Shown here in pieces: positions 13,616 to 24,996 of a stretch of DNA of 64,000 nt. The notes under the pieces are model-generated. The model worked only from the letters and a program-made list of their open reading frames with translations. It had not been told where the DNA came from and did not search any database. The position numbers and the translations under genes are program-made. The DNA is from Rhynchonema sp. JSB1_4 (Eukaryota; Nematoda; Chromadorea; Monhysterida; Xyalidae). Position 1 is the first letter of the stretch. Every line of letters starts with the position of its first letter. The stretch spans positions 48,138 through 112,137 of the forward strand of contig JASAMV010006061.1 in NCBI GenBank assembly GCA_030248065.1. The letters are read 5' to 3'.

Positions 13616-14387
13616 CCTCCCAATTGGAAAATCATGTCCAAAAAATGAAAGACAAGAGAATGGGCGACGATGGAGGAGCGCCTCGGATTGCACATTGCAC
13701 ACGGATGGGTCACCCAACAAACCACGCGCGGCGCACCGCACCATTCAATTTCGAAAATTTGTGACATGTTTCAGCGAGAAGACAATAAAAAAAGAAACGA
13801 CTGGTCTACAGTTCACGATTTTGAGTTCCATTGTTATCACTTTCTAGTCCTTTGGGAGACATTGCCTGACCGTAGACCTCCACCAGTCCACCAACCTTTT
13901 ACCGTATGTGTACCTTGTATTTATGTATAATACGGTGTACCATCCGTCAGTGCCTTTTCTTGTCAGGGATGCGAGAGCATTGTGTGACTGTTGTATTTAG
14001 CAAATTATTGAAAAAATTTATTTGGAGTCCTGTCTACGCCCGCCCGTATACTTGTCAGCTGACATGTTACGCCCGATCTTTATCGGAGTTGTAAGAGCTG
14101 CAAATCATACGCGAATTTGGCACGTTACACTATTTTGTACAGTGGTTCTTTCTTTCCCGTCGCATTGCTTGTCATGTGGTCACGTACAAAATACCTACGA
14201 CAAGGCTGGAACGCTCTCATGTGAAGAGTTGAATACATTTGTTCCAATCCAATTTCGGTTTTTGTTGTTCTGCTCAGCTCAATTGAACCATGTGACACAC
14301 CTAATTTAGAGGGTCTCAATGGTCGCATCTTGAAAGTGGCACAGCTCAGTCACACACAAACACAACACGGAACACAACACGCTCCAG

Positions 14388-14727
14388 CAGTGTCGTTCCT
14401 GGGGAAAGCGGGGTCCCTCCTCGGGAACGCTATCTCCCCTCAGGTGGTACACTATCCCTCTATCTCCCCCTCCAGGTACACTATCTCCCCCCAATTTTTG
14501 CCCAAAATAGGCATTTTAAGCCCAAAATGGACATTTTAGGCCTAAAATGTGTGATTTTTTTGTCAATGTTCTCAAAAGTCGCCAAAATAGTACCCTTTTT
14601 ATGAAGAATTTTTTCCAAAAAGGGCAAAAATAGGTCAAATTTTCCACCTCAAGAAGTGACTTTTTCCTGAATTTGGGTCTTCCCCCCTTCCCCCGTAGTC
14701 TCCCCCTCCGGACCAGGAACAACACTG
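14388..14727. mobile_element. hAT-type MITE, CAGTGTAGTTCCTGG family
   Basis: Ends CAGTGTCGTTCCTGG and CCAGGAACAACACTG, with a perfect 8-bp duplication CGCTCCAG (14380-14387 and 14728-14735). The interior CTATCTCCCCCTCC / TTTTTGCCCAAAATAGG segments match the larger family at 42.3-45.8 kb. Confidence 0.9.
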
Positions 14728-15260
14728 CGCTCCAGTCATCACGCCCTTGCCCTGCCGTGTGTGACTTGACTCTGCAATCCATTTGGAAAGTGCAGTGGCT
14801 TGACAGAGACATTTGTGGAACATTACATCCACAGTGAGCGAGAACGAGCAGAAAAACAGGTTTTGCCCCTGTGTTGATTCAAAGTGACGCGTGCATTTCG
14901 TTTCTCACTTCACGGCACGCAGGTGTGTGTGAAGACCTATTATTTACTGAGAAGACAGTGAAAACAAAAATTAGCATTTTGTCAGTCTCCGTCTTTCTGT
15001 TTATGTTTTTTGCAGGTTTCGCTACGGTTGTCAAAAGTAAACAGGAGACCGATTTGTTTACAAACAATGATATACAGTCAGTTTACAGTCAAGTCATATG
15101 CCACATGAACAAAAATAGTTGTATCAAAAAAATCCGTGCCGTGCTAATTTTGTTGCCGACATTTCAACAAACCACGGCTGAATACGGTACTTTTTTGAGC
15201 TGCCATGTGAAATGTCAACTCCATATATTCAGATTTTGGCTCACATCCAAATTGCGAAAC

Positions 15261-15367
15261 ATGAAAAAGCGTCGGAGTCAAGTGGCGGCAAGGAAACGTG
15301 CCAGTCAACAAAAACAAAGCCAGGCGACAGCTTCCCGTGGTGACACTCCCACACCACCAGCGACACC
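15261..15367 (+). other. open frame that may be an upstream p53-gene exon, interrupted by a transposon
   Basis: From an ATG at 15261 a basic then Pro/Thr-rich frame (KKRRSQVAARKR, TPTPPATP) runs straight into the element at 15368. Immediately beyond the element and its duplicated site, the continuing frame (15831-15914) reads TFDDCLENF and QTWASL and could join in phase 0 to the first certain p53 exon at 16193. Whether this is transcribed, spliced around the insertion, or dead is unknown. No sequence match to a p53 transactivation domain beyond the loose acidic/hydrophobic pattern. Confidence 0.25.
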
Positions 15368-15822
15368 CAGGGTTGGGCAAAAAAAACGACGGCGTTTTTT
15401 CTTTAAAACGACGTTTTTTTAATCGTATGGGTCGTTTTTCGTTTTTTCTTAAATCCTGAATTTCCTTGATTTTCCCTGATTTTTTAGGGAAACTACCCTG
15501 ATTGTCAAGGAAAATCAATTTTTTTTTCTCGTCCCATTTTTTCAAAAAAATTTCGACCAATTTTTACTTTGTCGAGATACGTCGATATACGGAGTTTGAC
15601 TTTCAATGATGACCCCGGCCAAAGTTGGTCCCAGGATGCGGGTCTGATATGGGATCTTGACAACTCGCTAGAAAAGGGTTGAAACCCGTTTATTTTGCCT
15701 CAGAACACATAGAATTACTTCATTTAACCACGTTTTCTTCCCAACATGAACGTTTTTCAATTTTTTGGGGGTATATTTTGGTCATCTGGGCGTTTTTAAA
15801 AAACGTTTTTTGCCCAACCCTG
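15368..15822. mobile_element. hAT-type MITE, CAGGGTTGGGCAAAA family, copy 1
   Basis: Terminal repeats CAGGGTTGGGCA and complement. Flanks GCGACACC (15360-15367) and GTGAAACC (15823-15830) agree at 6 of 8 bases, so this is the oldest looking of four copies (others 46986-47455, 56353-56828, 60915-61435). All four share an internal block with CCTGAATTTCCTTGATTTT and TCGAGATACGTCGATATACG. No coding capacity. Confidence 0.88.
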
Positions 15823-16192
15823 GTGAAACCCAGTGTTGGCTCAATCAAAAAAACATTTGATGATTGTTTGGAAAACTTTCCAGGAACTGGAGTCCAAACC
15901 TGGGCATCTCTTGTGTACCTAGTTCTCAAACTTGGTGATCGGACCTACCTCAGCCTTATTCGTGACCGTTCCGAATCTTTCCAGGTTTTCTTTACTGCAC
16001 TGATCTTTCAACCAGCGCATGAAAGCTGATTTTGCTCTCCGTCTGTGTCCCTGTCCGTGCCATAAACTGCTTCACTTGTCGAGAATCAGTAATTCTCCAA
16101 AAACCCTGAATTCAAAACGCGAGGCCCATGCAAGCAGATCTCCACCCGATCACCAAGTTTAACCAAGCAGACCCTTGCATCCTCTCCCATAG

Positions 16193-19100
16193 GTTGCCGA
16201 GCCAACCCCGTACGTGATCGAACCGACTATGGAGCAACACAGCACCAGCAATGACCAAGTCCTTCTGACGCCACAAGTCTCGTTCAGTCTCTCACAGGGC
16301 ACGATGAATCAATTGATGGCCGAAACTGCCGGCCCGATATCGACTGCGATGCTCAGTGCCGATATTCAAGAGCATTCATCGTTGGAAAGGTATCTATGTA
16401 CATACAGTATGTACCGTGCATTTCATGGTTGATGGTGACCCTCCAATGAAATCTGCCAGTATCGAAATTTGGTCCCCAAACGACCGTCAATGTTTTTTCT
16501 GTCACTTCACACAGTGAACTGCTACACAACAAGACAATGCAACAGATGGTCACTATAAAGAGGGTGGGGTAGACTCTATTTGCTCTATCAAACTTCAGCT
16601 TTGGAACACCTTGTTAAATAAGGAAACAGTTTGGCATAATGATTGCAGGTTCATGCATCCACAAGGCTACTACGCCAATGTGCCAGCATCCGAGGCGCAC
16701 AACGAACACGTCACCCCGTACTCCATATCCATACAAACTGAAACCACTCAGGTGCGTACATGTCGCTGTGAAACATCATATAGTTCACATGAAAGTGGCA
16801 TCAGCACAGCGTCGTTATCAGAATGAGTTTCTTAATTCGTGCTTCCTGGTAATTTGGACACCACCCGTATGTACTGTACATATGTACATTTTGTCCACCG
16901 CGCCACTAAATGGGCACGGCACAAAGTTGCAGCGCATCTTGACCCCACAGCTATAAGGCAGGCTGCGCCCCATTTACCGACCCTCTCACGGATGGAGGGC
17001 TGGTGCTTGCCCGGTTGGGTGTTGAACCCGGGAGAGAACAGCCAAACACTGCGATCATCAAGCCAGACCGAACGGAGTGCCCACAACTTGACATTGTATG
17101 CGCGCTGGTGTTTCCACTCAATCACAACAAATCACTCACATTATGCAGGTGATGGGTGATGAGCCAATCTACAACGATGGCGCTGCCAACAACACGTTGA
17201 CTGAACTGCATCCACTGACAGACCAGCCTCAGGTATGTTGAATCGCAAACGTGTGTGCAGTGTTGAAATGTTTTGTTTGCATTTGCCTCAACATGCCCCG
17301 GCCGGAGCAAAGCCACTTGAGATCTTCGCATCCCAGTTCACCCGGTTGACTTTTGGTTTTATGTTTTAGGTTCCTCATGTCAGCTACACTGCCGTTAAAA
17401 CGCAACCGATCTACCACGAGGTATGGGCTTTTTATGTGCCGGTAGTTTACTGTAGTATACTGTAGTTTTCTATAACTTTGACATAGCCTAATTTCATATT
17501 TAACTTTTAGTCAACTTCTGCTACACCGAACATGTGCACAGTTCCCGTATCAGATATGGCTGACTATCCAAGCAAGTACGTATAATACGTGCAGATTTAT
17601 GGCTCACTAATTTTAAAAATTTTAATTTACTTTACCATTCTTTATCATTTCCTTCCATTCTTCTTTGACCTTTCTTCAGCACCCCGTTTCCCGGAGATTA
17701 CCATTTGACAATTGAGTTCCCAAAACCGGCCGAAAACGAGTCGAAGAAAACGATCTCTTACAAGGTTGTCGTTGATTATGACAAACTATTTCACAAAAAA
17801 GTTTTTTTAATTTTTGCCAACTTTTAAAATCGCTTCTATCTACAGTTCGTGCCGTCCGAAAACAAACTGTTTGTGCGCAGCCGTGTCCACTGCGCGGTGC
17901 ACATGCGGGCGGTGTACCCACCCCCGGAAGGATCCCGCATCCGCGCGACCGTAATCTACGCGCGACCACCGCATATCGGTGAAGTGGTCAAAAGATGCAT
18001 GAACCACGTCACGGAAGATATGGGTTGGTGCATGGTCGTTCATTGTATTATTCTCATGATAAGTTCGCATATATGTACTTCATTTCGCTGATGTTTCACT
18101 GCAATGTGTCACTCAAGCCGAGACAGCATCATGCACAAAAGTCTACTTTAAAATTGTTCACTGTTTCAGGCAAGTTTGATCACGCTGACCATTTCGTGCG
18201 ATGTCACAATCGCGGTGCGCAATACGAACAAAATGGTCAGTTCGGTTCCATAAAATCAACCTCGAAAATCAAATTTATTGACCTAAAAGTTTAGGTGCCT
18301 GTGAACGCCATTCCGTTTGGTTTCCATGGGAATCGGCCAGCACGTCTGATGCCCCCGTCACCGGTGTCTATGAATTTATGTGTTTCAGGTTAGATATGTG
18401 TAAAATCTTTGGTTTTTGATTTCTAAATGAAGGCTTATTCTAATGTAGTCCATTAATTTCGTGCTGACGCAGCCAAGAGTCTGTTGTCGTCAACGCACTT
18501 GTCGAGTAATCCAAATGGTTCTACGTAACACTACAAAATAGCGCGTTGCATGCAACAATGTTGCCTAGCTGCGTTGGCATGAAATATGCGCACACGCGTA
18601 GACTACAATAGAATTACCCAGATCAATATGGCTTGCGTTCGTGTCGTTGAGACAAATTGAATCTGGCCCTGTCCCGATCGTTTTCCAACAATCGTGTGTT
18701 TTTTCAGCAGCTGCACGGGTACCATCAACCGACGTCCACTGCAAATGTTGTTGACGTTGGAGTGCGGGTAGGTGTACATTTGGGTGTCATGTTTTGCAGA
18801 TGTTTCATTGCCACCCGGTGCGATAATAATTTCAGCGACCAATTATTGGCGCGTCAAGTATTCGACATAAAAGTCTGTGCGTGTCCTGGACGAGACGCTG
18901 AGAACGCCATTGCACTGACCAGCACCAGTGCACACACGCCGCCTGCAAATAGCAGAGCTGCGAAACGCAAAGGTTGATGTTGTGCTTTTGTGGCATTTTT
19001 TCAGCTGCGTGCAAACCTAACAAACTATGGCAGAGTCTGGCCTTATTGTAATAACTGGCGATTAGGCAACCACCAATTTTTTTCAAACAGTTTCCACAGA

Positions 19101-20780
19101 CGGCTGATGCACCAGGTCATCATCAGTGCAAATGCACCAGTTGCTTGGTTGGCCCCCGATGTGCCGTCAATATCCAACCTAACTACCGTATACTTGTACT
19201 CAATTTATGCACGCATGCGCATCGTCACCGAAAACCCGCGACAAAAAGCCAAACATTACAACTTGACATTCAGCCGAAGTCGACATCAATAACGAACCTC
19301 GTCAGCCCACGGCAACCATTGAGAAATCAATGAACTACACAACCATATCGCCGCCGAACGAGGCTCGAAAACCTGATGATCGGGTTTATACAATTCAGGT
19401 AGGTGCGGATTGGATGATGAAAGTTTTGGCTAATTGTTCAGTCATCAGCGCAAATCGTCCTTTCTTGGTCGTCAACTCAAGCATACACTGAATGGGCGCG
19501 GGCCGAATCATGCTACCTTTACTAAAGAACACATTAGTTGACTTCCAAAAACCATTCGAATCTTCATGCGGTAATGTTTCACAGGTGCGCGGTCGCGAGC
19601 TCTTCAAATTGGTATCTACCATCATCCAAAACTACGAATTGGCGCATCACTATCGCGAAATCGTGCAAAAGGTGTCGCAACAGGGCAGTAGTACCCAGGG
19701 TCAGGTCCCAACGACCTCACAGGCACCGACGTTACGCAAATTCGGCTCCACCAGTAACTCAATTGTGGCCACAAACGTTATTGCCAATGACCTCACGCCT
19801 GACACCACCATTCCTAGGTCGGGTTAGCTGATGTTTCACTTAGCGGTTTCGATGTTTATGTTGTTAATCCTTGACTAGGTGTGGGTCTGGTACTAGGCCA
19901 ACATTGAACTGCGCCTAATAGGAGTTGTGCAGCATGTTTTTGGCTGTCAGTTTCGATTTATGCTCTCGCAGACGGGAATTGCACCAGGTCATCGTCAGTG
20001 CGAATGGGGTGGAGCCGAAGTAGAGGCCTAAAACCAATCGCAAGCCACTGCTTTGGCTGGCTAGTATCTATGCCACCCTTGTTCAAAGCAATGAACACGT
20101 TGCGAAAACTATTCAATATACGTACGTTTCAGTTGGTTGCGAGGTCTGAGTTTGGACAAATATGCGCAAAACTTCATCGGCGCGAAATGCACAATTCTGA
20201 ATGATTTGAAGCATCTGATGTCAATTGAGGTTGGTTCCCGTTGTGTATAGTTTCGTCAAAAAGAAATTCAATTTCCAAGAAGTTCACATTTCAAGACCAT
20301 GGACATGGGTAAAGGTCACGCTGTTCTTTGCACATGATCGAGACGCCCCGTGAAATGAAGCAGAATACATAATAAGAAAGTGAAATCAACTCCAATGAAT
20401 ATCCCAATAAAACTCTCTATAAAAAGAGGTATTCGTAAACTATCGCTCATTTTCAGTTCCTACATCATCTATCCATACCGACATCGGATGCACAACGCAT
20501 ATTCGCGTCCTGGATTAGTTACAATGCCCGGCAAGAGTTGCTACTGAGTCAGTCCAGTAGTTCAAGTGGGGCCTCAGGGGGTCACCCGACCACCCTGACC
20601 ACCCCTCCCGCACCCCTTGGTGCAAGTGCACCGCCTGTTGTGAAGGGATTGAGTCAAACATCAGTGTCCAGTGCCGGCAGTCTCAGTGGCTACAGGGTTA
20701 ATCGCACCACCGTGAAACATCTCTACCACATACCGCAACAGAAGCAAGCGGACAGCGGACAGAAACGTGGGAAGAGATAG
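16193..20780 (+). CDS. p53-family transcription factor with SAM domain (p63/p73-like), 5' end unresolved
   Basis: Sequence-specific nuclear transcription factor. Exons: 16193-16389, 16649-16751, 17149-17232, 17370-17420, 17511-17575, 17680-17764, 17846-18023, 18170-18235, 18295-18388, 18708-18767, 18836-18972, 19274-19398, 19585-19817, 20133-20229, 20457-20780; all phases agree (632 residues from 16193). The DNA-binding domain begins NTPFPGDY (17680). Zinc ligands are conserved: Cys and His in KRCMNH, two Cys in MCFSSCTG. The arginine of NRRP (human R248) and of CPGRD (R280) are present; the R273 position is Lys (IKVCACPGRD) and R282 is Ala. The tetramerisation helix is RGRELFKLVSTI. A SAM domain (WLRGLSLDKYAQNF ... 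ASWISYNARQELL) spans the last two exons, followed by a Ser/Pro-rich basic tail. A SAM domain is typical of p63/p73 and invertebrate homologues, absent from vertebrate p53. The first exon opens in phase 0 without an ATG at its edge: either an upstream exon exists or translation starts at Met 16232. Poly(A) signal near 20943. Confidence 0.95.
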
Positions 20781-20942
20781 GAAATGGAACCATATTAACA
20801 ATAATTGTATGACTATTTTGTTTTTTATCTCTGTGTCAGCTATATTTGTTAAAATACTGCATATATTAATCGCTGTTGAGTTCATTGTTATAGTTTCGTG
20901 AAATCTTTTCTCTATACTCCTTGCTTGTATATTTTCATGGGA

Positions 20943-20949
20943 AAATAAA
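20943..20949 (+). terminator. poly(A) signal of the p53-family gene
   Basis: AATAAA lies about 165 bases after the stop codon at 20780, with T/GT-rich sequence following. Confidence 0.6.
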
Positions 20950-21512
20950 TCCTTGCTTCGCACTTTTTTCGTTATTGCAAGTCAAGTTTATTGCAAAATG
21001 AATCCGTTTTCGAGGGTGAAACGGCTGAATCGACAAGAAATCGACCATTTTCGTGTTACATACACCATTGGTGCTATTTTCGCCAGTTTCACTGCACATG
21101 GAGAAATCGAAAACGCAAAAGCACGCAACTATTGGTTCATTTTGAATACGTCATCATTTTTTCACATATCACAAAAGCCGAGGCTGTTTTATGCGTAAAG
21201 GCAAACTACACCAACACGAGCCCGATTTCGAAGGTGGTGTGTATTCAAAACGAAAAGAAAGAGAAAAACTGCCCCCCCCTCCCCCACAAACTCCCCCAAC
21301 AACCACCCCATCACCATTCTGTCAGCTGCGAAATCGGGCTCATGTTGGCGTGGTTTGCCTATACCTTATTTTCATCAACGTGGGTTGAGAATAAAGTATA
21401 ATACGGTATGCACCACTCACGTCATCATTAGCCATCAAATCTAAGTTTTTATATTTTTGTAAAGTAAAATCATAAAGTAAAATCAACGTAATCGCATTAT
21501 TTCTCAATCATC

Positions 21513-22628
21513 ATGCACAACACTAGTCCACTCTTACTCACGTTGATCGCAAGCACGTTGATGTTTTACGAAACAATGACAACCAAGCAAAACGTGTGGC
21601 TGGCACAGACAGAAACGGTAAGGTCGATATCGAACTTGGTGATCGGTTCCGACCTGTCTCCGACACTCTAGCCTTACTATGAGCACGTCACACGAAATAT
21701 CAGTTCAAACTGGCTATACATGTACAGTTATATGACCAACGTAGACGAACTGTTTCCGTTTGGTAGTAGGCGGCCAAACATCACAAACGATAACCATATT
21801 TCAGTCATTGCCAGGCGAGCAATCTAATGAACCATATTGCGCAATTGCAGTCACCAACGTACGACCCGGACCGATGGATTCTAATTGTCACAATCGTTAC
21901 CGAATCGATCGGCGTGATTCTGACGCTAATCACCGGTCTTGCCGTGCCATCAGTGATGAACAAGTTGGCCTTCTTCGATCAGGGACCGAGTGAGGAGGCG
22001 AAAGTGAACCGAAAGGTCTACAAGAAACAGGTCTGTGATCTGGGCTAATACTATTGTTGTGAAATCAAGGCGTCAATAATCTTTTCGTCAAATCTGGTCT
22101 CATCCGATCCGACCAATGTTTCCAACCACCCATTCTGTCAGCTGAGTTTCAAGTTTGATTCTGTCATTCAGGAACAAGATTTCGTCAAGAAGAAGATCAA
22201 AAGCAAGGCCGTGCTCACAACGGTGTCAGCGGATCGAGGGGAGAAAGAAGCGGAAAAGCTCAAGCCGAATGACGTTAGCATCACACGGCATTTCAGCCCT
22301 GTCAATTTTCGACAGACCCGCACTTGGAGGCAGAGTTTCCAAAATTTTGCTTCGGCCGCGTTTTGTGGTTAGGTCTTGACCAGTGTAACTATTGCTCATT
22401 TTGGGCAGGGGAGCAACGTTTATTACGCTGGCCGAAAACAATGCGCTGATTCAACCACAATACTACAGCTAAGAGAACAATTGACAAGCTCTGCCTCCAT
22501 TTGCGGAGCTGGCCCGCAAAAATTGACATGGCCCCCTGTTTCGACTATTTGTGATCTGTACATAAAAATTGGGTGTATGTTTGCAGGAAAGCGAGACCAT
22601 CAAAACCGATAACAAGAACGACTATTAA
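21513..22628 (+). CDS. orphan single-pass membrane protein with signal peptide
   Basis: Not recognised. Exon 1 (21513-21617) encodes a likely signal peptide (hydrophobic PLLLTLIASTLMF). Exon 2 (21672 to about 21740-21762) holds an NIS glycosylation sequon and a Trp/Tyr-rich stretch. Exon 3 (about 21805-22030) carries the membrane helix WILIVTIVTESIGVILTL followed by LITGLAVPSV. Exons 22172-22273 and 22587-22628 give a Lys/Glu-rich cytoplasmic tail ending DNKNDY. Ph0 junctions agree except exon 2 to 3, where the obvious donor leaves one base too many; a weaker donor at AAC/GTAGAC would fix phase. About 170 residues, type I topology predicted. Poly(A) signal AATAAA near 22718. It starts 730 bases after the p53-family gene on the same strand and converges on ADAT3. 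Confidence 0.65.
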
Positions 22629-22813
22629 TCCAACCATGTTGAAACATCTGCTTGACAACAACAAATTAAAAAAGCAATTCTCCAATAATTTTATCAATAT
22701 GTAATCGACCGATGATCAATAAATATCCTTTACTTTTCGCCCCTTAATGCAATTTACCCAACATCAATGTAATTCATGAAACAATTCAGTTTCATTTGAA
22801 TAAAAGCACTCGA

Positions 22814-24609
22814 TCACGATTGTTTGATCTCAAAATGCACTCTAAACACGGGGAATCTGTGATTCAACGGCTGTTTACAATGTAACATCACAGTGCAGCG
22901 ATCATCACCATAAATGCCAAACGCGCCCCTGATAGGCTTAGGCCTGTCCGTGTCCAAAAAGAACACCCTATCAATTCGAGACAGCATGAGTGCACCAGCA
23001 CATTGCACACAAACATCCGACGAAGTGTAGCAATCGAGATTCGAGCACAGATACTGCGCAGTACCCTGTTGTATTTGTGAGGCAGTATCGATGGCCGCGA
23101 GTGTGGCGTGTGATAATGGACCTGGCCGATTTGGGTTGGGTTCGGATCGGGATATAACCGTGTTGGTGGCAGGGTTCACCATTAAACATTTGGTGGCACA
23201 AGTTGGTGTGGTCGGGGCTGGAAGATGTAGACTTATTGGAAAGTGGTTGACGCACCAGTCGGGAGATAACGACGGTGTTTGAGGGCTACTGGTTGGGTGT
23301 GACGTGCACGTGTCATTGAGACCACATGACATTCGAGTCGACGTTTTTTAGAGTGACGATAATATTTGATGCACTGATTGGTACTAACTTCTACAAGCAT
23401 AAAAATGTCAATGAAATGTGTGGGAATAACTGGTGAAAAATTAGGGACATCAGCAAACCTCTTAGGACAGCTTCAACTCAAAAGTGGCGCAACCAGAGAC
23501 CAACACAGATCCCCTCCTCCGATCGCCATTAGTGTGATACACGACAGCCCCCGCTGCATTCCACTCACCCATTCGCCCCCCATTAGCAGCGCAGCCCAGC
23601 ATATCAACACAATGCCCGGCAATTGCCCGTCGTTGCCCACCAATAAACAGCGTGTCATTTATCGCGGATTCAAGTAAAGAATCTTCCCTGAATCGACAAG
23701 GCCAATGCAGTCGAGTGGACTCGAACTGACGTCGAGTCAGCGGCGCACTGCTGGGCACCTGAAGAATCACACCCTGGATGAACTTTCCTGGCATCGGGTC
23801 GGATCCTGGTATTAAATTCCTTCATATGAAACATCACCAACTTTATGCACCAAAATTTGTTCGCGGGGTTCGTGCATCACTTCGGCCACTTGATCGATCG
23901 ATGTACCCACCGTTGTTGGACACAACAGCATTTCGTGTTTGGTATCATTCGTTCGACGTACCTGAATCGAGCTAACGTCTCGCCTCTAATTAGTGAGCCT
24001 TTTTGGCGCTCCAGTTACCAATCTGCTGTGAACACGCTGTCAGTGTCAACTGCTCTACTGACTCTGTGAATCGCGATTGATTAGTCAGATCGGATACCGA
24101 CCGATCATGTCATTTCCAACAGAAGGAGAGACTGAATAAAGGTCATTATCGGAACAACGTTTGTACTGGACGCAACTTGAACTAGCAGAAATAATCATAT
24201 CCGTAACTCAGGCGTGAATATGATCGAACCGATCGGTACAATACACGTGTTCACTCAAAGCACAAAAAATTATCACGATCGGAACAGTCAGAAACGAACA
24301 GCTGACCATTTTCAAATGCGCGGCACTTTCATTACTCGCAAATGTTCGCTTCACCAACTGCAGTTTGGTCGACAGCTGCGTTTTATCATCGACCGTCAAT
24401 ACAAACCACTCAACCAGTGGAACATCAGGTGACAGCACGTGTGGTTCGAGTATCGGTTCAATGCGGATACAAGACGTTGCTGATTCTGGTTCGACAGAGG
24501 TACTAGACATTTCTGGTTCATCAGGGATACGAGACATTTCTGGTTGTGAATCGTCCAAAGCCGGATTGCCACGTCGCTTTTTGTGCGACGGCTCATTGTT
24601 AGCGGACAT
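22814..24609 (-). CDS. ADAT3: tRNA-specific adenosine deaminase subunit 3 (ADAT3/Tad3-like)
   Basis: ADAT3 is the non-catalytic partner of ADAT2 in the enzyme that makes inosine at tRNA position 34. Exons: 24609-24355, 23961-23851, 23758-23569, 23217-22814, all phase-consistent, about 319 residues (human about 350). Landmarks: EMLLC and SSAPLTRRQFE in the N-terminal domain, then the deaminase fold with SHATLAAID, CVQCAGAL and LNHRFPVFR near the C-terminus. In active deaminases the second motif position is HAE; ADAT3 proteins have lost that Glu (Val in human and yeast) and here it is Thr, so the subunit should be catalytically inactive yet zinc-binding through the His and two Cys. The usual Pro of PCxxC is Val. 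The exon 1 end was chosen by phase; an alternative stronger-looking donor would cause a stop. N-terminus is acidic with tandem EMS(R/S) repeats. Confidence 0.9.
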
Positions 24610-24996
24610 GCTGTACCGGAAGGTCAATGGCACATATTTAGAAACAAATTTGTACGTTTCTATGCACGGTACTGTGACCATGAAATGGTACAGCGTTGTC
24701 AACGCACGCTAACGATTGAAACAAGGACTGGTATCAAGCTGGCTGATCGGATCGACTCTTGGTCACATAGCTTTTCGTAAGGTAGAAGAATGTCCCCAAT
24801 GCCGACAAGGGCTAAGCTTCTTCACTAGCTGGTCGTAGTTAGTGGCATCCCTAAATCTCAAAATACCTTCTGAAGTCACGTGACCACAAAACACAACCGA
24901 TCCAACCTGATCCTTAAGTTATGACACCAGCAGCTCAAGAATCCGACCAGATTTTATTCGCCTTTATGAGCAACATGCACAATAATTAAACAATCA

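Noticed and set aside
14871..15260. Upstream part of the open frame preceding 15261
   Set aside because: Codons are AT-rich and unstructured and contain no recognised motif; an intron or leader is more likely than coding sequence.
18990..19260. Open frame reading LRANLTNYGRVWPYCNNW inside the p53-family gene
   Set aside because: It lies between two exons that join in phase (18972 and 19274), has no p53 similarity, and is best read as intron.
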